Source: an uncultured Lachnospiraceae bacterium
GTDB lineage: Bacteria > Bacillota > Clostridia > Lachnospirales > Lachnospiraceae
Direction: 5' to 3'
Assembly (NCBI GenBank): GCA_910577165.1
Contig: CAJTLX010000011.1
Coordinates: forward strand, 3,232 to 67,231
DNA length: 64,000 nucleotides
Numbering within the stretch: the first letter of the stretch is position 1; each line of letters starts with the position of its first letter. The translations under genes were made by a program, and so were the position numbers. Shown here piece by piece: positions 27,778 through 34,998 of this stretch. The notes below the pieces were generated by a model, which was not told where the DNA came from, did not search any database, and saw only the letters and a program-made list of their open reading frames with translations.

Positions 27778-28575
27778 CTACCTAATTTCTTTTTTTACAT
27801 ATACTATTTTTTTTAATATACCAAAAAATAAATTCCTTACTGTTCTTATTCCAGCCAAAAATATATTATTTCCATTTTCTCTAAATAATCTATAATGCCA
27901 TCTTATCATCGTGATATATCCCTGTGTACTAATACTTCCTGTTCTTCCCCTGCGATACAATGCCAAACATTTATCAAAAAGAAAACAATCTGTTTTTTCA
28001 ATGACTTTTAGCCATATTGCATAATCGTTATTCTTTTTTATATCTATAATCTGCAAATTTCCAACTAAACTGCGGTCATACATTACAGTCAAACAACCAG
28101 GCCAACAATATTCATACATCTTTCTTTTTGTAATGTGTCTAGGACCAGACACTACCACTCCCGTTCGCTCCGACTTTTCATCTATCTCTTCATATCTTGT
28201 ATAAGAAAAATGATAATCATTTCTCAGCATAAAATTTAATTGCTTTTCCAATTTATTTTTTGCCCACACATCATCGGAGTCCAAAAATGCAATCCAACGC
28301 CCTCTTGCTTGCCGAAGTGCCGTATTCCGGCTTAATGCAGCACCCTGATTTTTTAAATTTCGGATATATTTGATCCTTTTATCCCTTAAAAAAGGAAAGA
28401 CAACTTCATCCGTATTATCTGATGAACAATCATCCACTATAATCAATTCCCAATTTGTATAAGTTTGGACTTGGACGGAACGGATCGCTCGCGCTATATA
28501 GAGTGCTGTATTAAAAGATGGCATAACAATTGATACCATATTGTCTGATAAATTTATTTTTTCTTTTGCTTTCAA
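27778..28575 (-). CDS. GT2-family glycosyltransferase
   Basis: 265 residues. It is a GT-A fold with SIVMPSFNTALYIARAIRSV, LIIVDDCSSDNT, and the DXD-type AFLDSDD at about residues 95-101. It adds one sugar to the lipid-linked repeat unit at the cytoplasmic face. A basic amphipathic C-terminus may contact the membrane. It lies 10 bp after the PglC-like gene. Confidence 0.9.
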   Translation of the reverse strand: MKAKEKINLSDNMVSIVMPSFNTALYIARAIRSVQVQTYTNWELIIVDDCSSDNTDEVVFPFLRDKRIKYIRNLKNQGAALSRNTALRQARGRWIAFLDSDDVWAKNKLEKQLNFMLRNDYHFSYTRYEEIDEKSERTGVVVSGPRHITKRKMYEYCWPGCLTVMYDRSLVGNLQIIDIKKNNDYAIWLKVIEKTDCFLFDKCLALYRRGRTGSISTQGYITMIRWHYRLFRENGNNIFLAGIRTVRNLFFGILKKIVYVKKEIR

Positions 28576-28585
28576 AATTTTCCCC

Positions 28586-29311
28586 CTATTTTCTTTTCAA
28601 AATACCCTTTGCCTCTTTTTGTTTCCTTTCATATTCCTGTTTGACAACTTTTTGGTTTCTCAACAAATAGTCCCCATAATCCAGAGCTGTTGCCATTTCC
28701 GCTTCGGTTATTCCTTCTCTTTTTATAAACGCTGTTATCATTGTCCTGAAGATAATTTTCATATCTCCTAAAAAAGTTATATTATCAATATATTTCAAAT
28801 CCAGCTCTAATTTTGTTTCCCAATCAATTGCATTTCTCCCCATAACTTGTGCTAATCCAGTCAACCCGCCTCTTACTTCATGTCTTCTCCTTTGTTTCCT
28901 TGTCATAAATACCATATCTCTCACTAGCAGCGGTCTAGGTCCCACTACACTCATCTCACCTTTTAAAATATTCACAAGCTCCGGCAATTCATCTAAACTT
29001 GTTGCTCTTAGTATTTTCCCAAATTTTTCCAACCTCTTTTCATCCGGCAATAATTCCCCGTCTTCCCCTCTCGCATCCGACATACTCCGAAATTTATACA
29101 TCCGAAATATCCGCTCATCCTTTCCCGGTCGCTCCTGTATAAAAATCACTGGCTTTCCCAATTTTATCCTTATCAGCACCGACATCCCTATCATTATGGG
29201 GCTTAGTACCACAAGCCCAAGGGATGCGGATACAATATCCAGCCCTCTCTTTATGTACTTCTCATAGATTCCCTGTTTTTTCCTTTGTTTCCCCTCTCTC
29301 TTTTTTCTCAC
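28586..29311 (-). CDS. PglC-like phosphoglycosyl transferase (initiating sugar transferase)
   Basis: 241 residues. One re-entrant hydrophobic segment (about 20-48) precedes the catalytic domain, with FIQERPGKDERIFRMYKFRS, ATSLDELPEL (the Asp-Glu dyad of monotopic transferases) and SVVGPRPLL. It moves a phosphosugar from a UDP-sugar to undecaprenyl phosphate, starting the repeat unit. The size is that of short PglC/WecA-independent enzymes rather than long WbaP. It starts at GTG with GGAGG 6 bp upstream. A basic coiled tail extends the C-terminus. Confidence 0.92.
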   Translation of the reverse strand: MRKKREGKQRKKQGIYEKYIKRGLDIVSASLGLVVLSPIMIGMSVLIRIKLGKPVIFIQERPGKDERIFRMYKFRSMSDARGEDGELLPDEKRLEKFGKILRATSLDELPELVNILKGEMSVVGPRPLLVRDMVFMTRKQRRRHEVRGGLTGLAQVMGRNAIDWETKLELDLKYIDNITFLGDMKIIFRTMITAFIKREGITEAEMATALDYGDYLLRNQKVVKQEYERKQKEAKGILKRK

Positions 29312-29366
29312 TTTTCTCCTCCCTTTCTTATCTCTATTTACGTCATCTTATCAATTTTTGTTCCTT

Positions 29367-30698
29367 TTAGAGAATATTTCTTTTTCTCCCAAAGCATCTT
29401 CCCACAATCTCTATTACCTTTTCCTGTTCCTTTTCCGTCATCTTATTATCGCTTGGCAGACACAATCCTCTTTCAAAAATATCTGCTCCCACATCGATAT
29501 AATTTCCCTGATCAATATAGGCATTTGAATTTCCTCTGCCGTTTCCTTCTTTTGTCACAAATGCATTCATCCGATAAATAGCCTGCATATGCATTGGTTT
29601 CCAGATAGGTCTGCCCTCCGCGCCAAACGCTGCGAGTACCTCCAAAATCTCCGTTGGACAGCTCTTTTTCTCCTCGCTTACAAAAAGGCTTTCCCGTTCC
29701 CCGCGCACCTGCCTGCACATTGCCTCCGGTTCAATCAACAAGCAACTCAGCCAATAATTCGGTTCGCTCTTCTTCCCATCAAAGGGATTCATTTTCACCG
29801 GCAGTCCCCACTTTAAAAATCCACTTTGATATCTCTGATAAATCTCCTTTTTCTTTGCAATATGTTCTGCAAGATATGGTAGCTGCCCCCTCACTACCCC
29901 GGCAATTACATTGCTCATCCGGTAATTGTATCCCAATTCCTCATGCTGATACCACGCTGCCGCCTCCCTGCTCTGCGTGGACCATTTCCTTACTTTATCT
30001 GCATCTTCCTTTGCATCCGTCAAAAACATTCCGCCCGAAGAACCAGTGACGATCTTATTTCCATTAAAAGAAATCACTGATGCTTCACCAAAGTTTCCGG
30101 TTTGTATTCCCTTATACGTTGCTCCAAATGATTCCGCAGCATCCTCGATAATCAATACTCCATATTTTTCACAAATTGCTCGGATTTCCTCAATTTTCCC
30201 CGGAGTTCCATAGAGATGTGCAATTACCAGAAGCCGCACATCCGGATAAATAACAAATGCCTTTTCCAAAGCCGCCGGATCTAAATTCCAGGTATCATAT
30301 TCCGAATCGATAAATACAGGTTCTCCACCTTCATATATTACTGGATTTACGGTTGCATCAAAAGTCATGTCCGAACAAAAGACCTTTCGTCCCATCAAGG
30401 TTCCCTGCCCTATTTTCGCCTGTCCGTAAAGCTTTTCCCCGCAGAGCCGCACAGCCAGATGCAGTGCTGCCGTCCCGGAAGAGAGTGCCACCGCATATTT
30501 TCGCCCAATCCTTTTTGCCGTTAGGCACTCTACTTGATTGATATTCTCGCCGACTGTGGAAACCCAATTTGTACGGATAGCTTCGTCCACATATCCCTGT
30601 TCGTCCCCATGCATAGTAGGCGAGGATAACCAAATTTTCTTTTCAAAAGGCATTAGCCCCACAAATCGAGGATCGAACCGATAATCATAATTTTTCAT
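29367..30698 (-). CDS. DegT/DnrJ/EryC1 sugar aminotransferase (second copy in locus)
   Basis: 443 residues. SSGTAALHLAVRL, EDAAESFGATYKG, SFNGNKIVTGSSGG with PLP Lys215, and a C-terminal GLCLPSDNKM. It is distinct from LegC at 20925. Position next to the PglC-like gene suggests it makes a diaminosugar (bacillosamine type) for the first residue, but no separate 4,6-dehydratase accompanies it, so LegB might serve both paths. The ATG at 30698 has GAGG 6 bp upstream and is favoured over one four codons earlier. A 30-residue insertion (QAKIGQGTLMGRKV) after the cofactor loop is longer than in LegC. Confidence 0.88.
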   Translation of the reverse strand: MKNYDYRFDPRFVGLMPFEKKIWLSSPTMHGDEQGYVDEAIRTNWVSTVGENINQVECLTAKRIGRKYAVALSSGTAALHLAVRLCGEKLYGQAKIGQGTLMGRKVFCSDMTFDATVNPVIYEGGEPVFIDSEYDTWNLDPAALEKAFVIYPDVRLLVIAHLYGTPGKIEEIRAICEKYGVLIIEDAAESFGATYKGIQTGNFGEASVISFNGNKIVTGSSGGMFLTDAKEDADKVRKWSTQSREAAAWYQHEELGYNYRMSNVIAGVVRGQLPYLAEHIAKKKEIYQRYQSGFLKWGLPVKMNPFDGKKSEPNYWLSCLLIEPEAMCRQVRGERESLFVSEEKKSCPTEILEVLAAFGAEGRPIWKPMHMQAIYRMNAFVTKEGNGRGNSNAYIDQGNYIDVGADIFERGLCLPSDNKMTEKEQEKVIEIVGRCFGRKRNIL

Positions 30699-30746
30699 TG
30701 TATTCCTCATTTTCTGTAAAAAAGCCCAGGCTTCGCCACTCCATCA

Positions 30747-30764
30747 GATATGTATTTACATATC
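30747..30764. repeat. Small palindrome between helicase and aminotransferase genes
   Basis: GATATGTA-TT-TACATATC, a perfect 8-bp inverted repeat. Just downstream on the minus strand is AAGCCTGGGCTT followed by six T, at best a weak attenuator. This could tune transcription between the first gene and the rest of the locus. Confidence 0.4.
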
Positions 30765-30861
30765 CCATGAATCTTTTTCTCTATAACCAATCCCCTGTCA
30801 GAATGCGGCAAAGCGACAATTCTTTTTGGCGATCTCCTGGCAATTTCCCTTTTTACTCTTT

Positions 30862-33318
30862 CTAATTCAATGCTTTTTTCTCCCGCTCTCTTTCCTTTTT
30901 TCCTTCGTCCTTCTCCCGTCTGCCCGCCTTTGCACTCCAGATCATTCCAATCTGTTTCAATTTCTCGATCTGCTCAGATTTCAACCCCTGCGCGCCCCGC
31001 TCTGCCGAACGCTGATTGGAGATCCATTTTCCAAGCCGGTATCCATCCGCACAAATATAATTGTTGGGAACCGCCAAGTGCCCATACTGCTTATAGTAGG
31101 CTTCTGCGTGGGAAAATCCAATATTCCATGGGGTATCCGGATTCCAGATCATTCCTATGCCATCAAGGAGTGCCACTTGTTCGCTGGAGAGTTGTCCTCT
31201 CCTGCGTCCCGCACGCTGGCGTTGCAGCCAGATTCTAAGATTCTTTCCGCTCTTGCCAACATAACGCTTAGGGATGGAAAGATTTCCGTGTTCCTTAAAA
31301 AATTCCCTTGCCTCATCGTACTGCTGCCGCCAGGAAAGCTCCATTCGGGAGCATCCGGAGATGCCTATCGACTGCAATTTTTCTTTCTGCTCTTTAGTTA
31401 AGGGCTTCTCCCCCTCTTCCTCCCTAAGTCCTCTCTTCTGCTCGCGCAGCCATCTATCAAGCCAGATTCCTTTAACTACATAATCCCCTGGCATATTTAG
31501 ATTGCCATTTTTATCAAAATATTGTTTCGCAAGGGCAAAACGCTCTTCCCAAGAATCACTCGTTTCCCATTTCATTCCAATTTTTTCCAATCTCTCGATC
31601 CGCTGTATCCAAACGGACTTGACCGCTTTATTCTTTGCATCATGCTGTGAAAACTTTTCTTTATTGATTTCATTCTCTGCATTATACTGTGACAATTTTT
31701 CTGTACGGTCATCCTGTTCGGACTTTATTTTCTGGCAGATTTCTCTCTGCCTTTTGATCCATCTCCCCAATTTGCAGCCGTTCTCTGTCACATATCCCGA
31801 CGCAATATCCAGATCTCCGTTTTTTCGATAGTATTCTTCTGCCTGTGCAAAATATTTTTCCCAAGAAACTTCCCAGGCGTTCTGCCAGCGCATACCAAGC
31901 GAGTTTAACTTTTCAATTTGTCCCTCATTTAGTACCCCTGCCACTTTTCCAGCATAAACTTTTCTCTGGGTGGAGAGCCAAGTACCAAGCGAGTATCCCT
32001 CCGGCGTGATATAATGTCTTGGTACATCAAGATTTCCATGCGCCTGGTAATACTCTTGCGCCATTGCAAACATCGCTTCCCACGATGCGCCCAGCACTTT
32101 ATTGAGCCGGATAAAAAGTTTCCGGCAGTCGGCGATCTCATCCACTATTTGAAATTTCTGTACCATAGAATCTTTATGCCCGGATGTACGGGAAAAAAGC
32201 ACCGCCTCGCGCCATTCTTCCTCAATTGCACCAATACTGCAAAGATTCTCAATATTCATTACAATATCAAAAATCACAGGTTGTTTCTTTCCACCTGCGG
32301 CAAGCGCGCGTCCGATCTGCTGTTTGTAGATAATTGGAGAAATAGTCGGGCGCAGCAAAATCACACCGGAAAGCCCCTCTATATGAATCCCCTCATTGAG
32401 CATATCAATACAGTAGAGCAGTTTCAAATGCGCGCTAGTATCTGTCTTAAATGCAGCAAACTCCTGTTCGGTCGCCATATCGCCGGAGTAGGCAGTATAG
32501 ATATGTGGCGCAGGATCCACTTTCGCAAACCATTCCGTGGCAAGTGCGCGCATTTCATTGAGATGTTCAAAGTTTGCACAAAAAACAAGATATTTTCCTG
32601 CTAAGCCCTCAGGCAGCATATGACGTGCAAAGACCTCGCTAAGTCCGTCCGCTTTTTCAAGAGCGCGCCGCAGTGCTTCTAATTCCTGTTCTGCTGCTTC
32701 ACGCACAGCTTTCTTTTTCGTCTGATAAATTTTTCTTTTGTAGCGTATAAGCTCGCTCTGATACGAATAAACGGAAAGCACATATTTCGGTGCGGGCAAA
32801 ATTCCAGATGCAATCGCTGTGCCAAGAGTAAGTTCCGACGCGATATTTCCGCCAAAAAGTTCCCATGCCATATCCCGTCTATTATCAAGATAGCGGATAT
32901 TGGTCGCGGAAAGTCCCAAGATCTTTGCCTCAGGATATTTTCTGCGCAGCCGCTCCACACTCGCGCCCCACTGTGCCGCCCCCAGACGATGAAACTCGTC
33001 AAGCACAAGATAATCCGCTCCGATTGCCAAAAGTTCTTCCTCGTTCATGCGCATCAATTTTGCATAGGTAATAAAATATGCATTTTCGGGTATTTTCCCC
33101 CCTGCGAGAAGCCATTTTTCCCTCTGCGCCTGAAAGATATATTCGGAGGGTGAAAGCCAACACACCTTTTTTTCTGGATGATCTACACAGAGCTTAAATG
33201 CAAGAAAGGATTTTCCTGTCCCTGTCGGATGGATCACAGCTGCCCGCCCTGTTTCCTGCATCAGACAAAGAGCTGCTTTATAGGCTTTGCGGTTATGTTC
33301 AAATAGTATATTTCCCAC
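30862..33318 (-). CDS. Superfamily 2 helicase with five C-terminal HA repeats
   Basis: 818 residues. The helicase core has Walker A PTGTGKS (31-37), DEFH (107-110) and SATN, then a second RecA domain with a GRALAAGGK motif VI. From about residue 420 there are five helicase-associated (HA) repeats of about 65 residues, each with SWxxxFxxAxxYxxxxGNLxxP and a terminal LxxIGMxW; repeat 2 carries an insertion with a 14-residue tandem duplication. It probably acts on DNA or RNA; the target is unknown. The GTG at 33318 has AAAGGAG 6 bp upstream, better than a GTG eight codons earlier. It is the first gene after the invertible segment, so it would be the first gene transcribed when the promoter is flipped. 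Confidence 0.9.
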   Translation of the reverse strand: MGNILFEHNRKAYKAALCLMQETGRAAVIHPTGTGKSFLAFKLCVDHPEKKVCWLSPSEYIFQAQREKWLLAGGKIPENAYFITYAKLMRMNEEELLAIGADYLVLDEFHRLGAAQWGASVERLRRKYPEAKILGLSATNIRYLDNRRDMAWELFGGNIASELTLGTAIASGILPAPKYVLSVYSYQSELIRYKRKIYQTKKKAVREAAEQELEALRRALEKADGLSEVFARHMLPEGLAGKYLVFCANFEHLNEMRALATEWFAKVDPAPHIYTAYSGDMATEQEFAAFKTDTSAHLKLLYCIDMLNEGIHIEGLSGVILLRPTISPIIYKQQIGRALAAGGKKQPVIFDIVMNIENLCSIGAIEEEWREAVLFSRTSGHKDSMVQKFQIVDEIADCRKLFIRLNKVLGASWEAMFAMAQEYYQAHGNLDVPRHYITPEGYSLGTWLSTQRKVYAGKVAGVLNEGQIEKLNSLGMRWQNAWEVSWEKYFAQAEEYYRKNGDLDIASGYVTENGCKLGRWIKRQREICQKIKSEQDDRTEKLSQYNAENEINKEKFSQHDAKNKAVKSVWIQRIERLEKIGMKWETSDSWEERFALAKQYFDKNGNLNMPGDYVVKGIWLDRWLREQKRGLREEEGEKPLTKEQKEKLQSIGISGCSRMELSWRQQYDEAREFFKEHGNLSIPKRYVGKSGKNLRIWLQRQRAGRRRGQLSSEQVALLDGIGMIWNPDTPWNIGFSHAEAYYKQYGHLAVPNNYICADGYRLGKWISNQRSAERGAQGLKSEQIEKLKQIGMIWSAKAGRREKDEGKKEREREKKALN
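31618..31701 (-). repeat. 42-bp tandem duplication inside the helicase gene
   Basis: Two adjacent in-frame 42-bp copies encode EKLSQYNAENEINK and EKFSQHDAKNKAVK, inside the insertion of the second HA repeat. The copies have diverged, so the duplication is not recent. Confidence 0.75.
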
Positions 33319-33387
33319 TTGTGACTCCTTTCCTGCTGCCACAATGTTTTAAGCAAGATCGCCCGCAAACAACATCCAGATTTAATA

Positions 33388-33419
33388 TAAAAGGTAATAA
33401 AATACTATACTTCATTATT
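33388..33419 (-). repeat. Left inverted repeat of the invertible segment
   Basis: Read on the minus strand it begins AATAATGAAGTATAGTATT and continues T-TATTAC-C-TTTTA. It matches the right copy at 30 of 32 positions, with the first 19 identical. Confidence 0.85.
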
Positions 33420-33420
33420 T

Positions 33421-33462
33421 AAATGCCGGATCTCTCAGTGTTTATGCAGAAATCCGGCATTT
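33421..33462. terminator. Hairpin just after the recombinase gene
   Basis: An 11-bp perfect stem, AAATGCCGGAT at 33421-33431 and ATCCGGCATTT at 33452-33462, with a 20-nt loop, 7 bp past the recombinase stop and abutting the left inverted repeat. It lacks a long T-tract on either strand, so it may be a weak terminator limiting recombinase read-through into the locus. Confidence 0.5.
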
Positions 33463-33468
33463 GTTTGA

Positions 33469-34608
33469 CTAGAAATTTGACGGCGGAAGATACGGAGTCA
33501 ATTTTTCCATCTGCACTTTTTTCTGTTGTAGGGAAGGATGGACATAAATCGAAAGCGTTGTGGTAATATTTGCATGTCCAAGAATCTCAGACAGGGATTT
33601 TGTGTCAAAGCCTATCTCAACGCATCGGGTTGCAAAAGTATGCCGCAAAGTATGAAAAGTATGATGGTCAATTGCATTTCTCTTTAAAAATCTCTTATAA
33701 CACATATAATATTGATGTGGTTCAGTAAATTTCTGTTTTCCAGTTAGGAGATAACAGTCATTATCACAGCGACGCTGTCTTAGGTAGTCCATCATAAATT
33801 TGGGCAGGGGGATCACTCGGATCGAACTCTGCGTCTTTGGCTCCGTGATTACTACCTTTGTTTTCTTAAGTGAATTTGGATTGAGATCGGCAATGCGCTC
33901 TACTGTTCTGCTAATATGTACAGTATGGTTGACAAAATCAATATCTGCCCATCTAAGCCCGCACAATTCTCCAATCCGAACTCCGGTAAACAAAGTAAAG
34001 AGAATTCCAAGACTTACCTGATCTTCAGATTTCAATAATTTTTCTTCAATCTTTATTCGAATTTCATCGGTCAAAATTGTTGTAGCTCTTCCTTTTTTTG
34101 CCGGATATTTCAACCGGCTGTAGCCTGGACACGGAAAATCATTGTCCGCTCCATAGCGCAGAATGGATTTTAGCACACATAAAATATCCGTCACGGTCTT
34201 TGGAGAGAGTGCCCTTCCTGATTTTCCGCCCGAATCCAAAAGAGTACCCGTCAGATTATTTAAACATTTCTGATCAATTCTCTGTAAAAGCTTCCCCTTT
34301 AAGTTCGGAAAAAGATAGCATATCACAATTCGATGATACCTTGTAAAGGTTGATTCTTTTACATTATATTTCACATCGCAAAGCCATGCCTCCGCGAGAT
34401 CCTCAAAGGTACATAATGCTTCTGGCAATTTGTGAGGGCGCAATCCCATAGTAATCTGTACAGCTGCCATCTTTTTTTCTTTTGCCTCGCTGTAAGTTGC
34501 GCCATAGAGAGAATGATATTTTGCCTTTCCCTCTTCATAGTGGTGGATATACCTTGCTTCCCAGCGTCCATCCTTCCTCTTAAAAATATTTTCGCCTTTT
34601 CTCGACAT
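33469..34608 (-). CDS. Tyrosine recombinase (site-specific integrase/invertase)
   Basis: 379 residues. An Arm-like N-terminal part (to about 60) and a SAM-like core-binding domain (70-165) precede the catalytic domain. The latter has Arg211 in TGVRIGELCGL, Lys258, His319 and Arg322 in HTLRH, His345 in LGHANITTTLSIYVHP and nucleophile Tyr355. All six expected residues are present, so it should be active. The ATG has AAAGGGG 6 bp upstream. It sits alone between two inverted repeats and beside a glycan locus, which favours a DNA-inverting role over phage integration. Confidence 0.9.
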   Translation of the reverse strand: MSRKGENIFKRKDGRWEARYIHHYEEGKAKYHSLYGATYSEAKEKKMAAVQITMGLRPHKLPEALCTFEDLAEAWLCDVKYNVKESTFTRYHRIVICYLFPNLKGKLLQRIDQKCLNNLTGTLLDSGGKSGRALSPKTVTDILCVLKSILRYGADNDFPCPGYSRLKYPAKKGRATTILTDEIRIKIEEKLLKSEDQVSLGILFTLFTGVRIGELCGLRWADIDFVNHTVHISRTVERIADLNPNSLKKTKVVITEPKTQSSIRVIPLPKFMMDYLRQRRCDNDCYLLTGKQKFTEPHQYYMCYKRFLKRNAIDHHTFHTLRHTFATRCVEIGFDTKSLSEILGHANITTTLSIYVHPSLQQKKVQMEKLTPYLPPSNF

Positions 34609-34773
34609 AAAATTCCCCTTTCATCATGAATACGACACTGAATTTGACTGCGAATAAAATAATACCATAAGAAAGAGGGATATTTTTCCATTACTTTTTT
34701 ATTGAATTTAATAAAAGTTTTGTTAAATTTAAATACATATTTAATATAAATATTAAAATGCATACTGAATTGA

Positions 34774-34802
34774 TTGACAAATTGAATTTCTTATGATACA
34801 AT
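34774..34802 (+). promoter_or_regulatory. Strong outward promoter inside the invertible segment
   Basis: TTGACA at 34774-34779, exactly 17 bp, TACAAT at 34797-34802, with TG one base before (extended -10, TGATACAAT). It reads right, toward the inverted repeat at 34849. No plus-strand gene lies in that direction in this orientation. Confidence 0.85.
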
Positions 34803-34848
34803 CTTAGACGTTGGGAGTACAAACCATTGAGATTTTTACAGTTTTTGG

Positions 34849-34880
34849 AATAATGAAGTATAGTATTCTATTACTTTTTA
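34849..34880 (+). repeat. Right inverted repeat of the invertible segment
   Basis: On the plus strand it begins AATAATGAAGTATAGTATT and continues C-TATTAC-T-TTTTA. It pairs with the copy at 33388-33419, differing at two positions. Confidence 0.85.
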
Positions 34881-34929
34881 GTATAAAAATATATTATGTC
34901 ATTTTTTCTATATCTTTTCAAACAAATAA

Positions 34930-34972
34930 GCACTATGCAAACGAGTTTCCCCCATTTGCACAGTGCCTTTTT
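34930..34972. terminator. Hairpin terminator beyond the invertible segment
   Basis: GCACTATGCAAA at 34930-34941 pairs with TTTGCACAGTGC at 34955-34966 (one mismatch), followed by TTTTTT on the plus strand. It would stop the outward promoter in this orientation and can also serve the minus-strand gene ending at 34999. Confidence 0.8.
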
Positions 34973-34998
34973 TCTTCCATTATTTAACTTCCTTTTTC

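Larger units (their letters stand above)
33388..34880. mobile_element. Putative invertible promoter segment with its own recombinase
   Basis: A recombinase gene and an outward promoter lie between 32-bp near-identical inverted repeats (33388-33419 and 34849-34880). The segment inside is 1429 bp and the recombinase frame is wholly within it. In the orientation given, the promoter points right, away from the polysaccharide locus. Flipping would place it upstream of the helicase at 33318. No phage or conjugation genes and no flanking direct repeats are visible. Confidence 0.75.
34809..34972 (+). ncRNA. Candidate short RNA made in the current orientation
   Basis: A transcript from the promoter at 34774-34802 would start near 34809 and end at the T-tract hairpin at 34930-34972, giving about 165 nt with no significant open frame. 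It may be only a by-product of the OFF state. No RNA family is recognised. Confidence 0.4.

Noticed and set aside
33469..34608. Prophage or integrative element marked by the recombinase
   Set aside because: No structural phage, replication or conjugation genes and no flanking direct repeats or tRNA target are visible; inverted repeats fit an invertase instead.
34371..34763. Open frame of 130 codons overlapping the recombinase start on the same strand
   Set aside because: It is an out-of-frame shadow of the recombinase gene with no ribosome site and no recognisable motif.
34655..34806. A second, shorter inverted repeat (TTTCTTATG, 9 bp, with further partial matches) inside the segment that would also swap a -35 next to a -10 if inverted
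   Set aside because: Only 9 bases are exact, the sequence is AT-rich so chance matches are likely, and the 32-bp repeats outside it explain the arrangement better.
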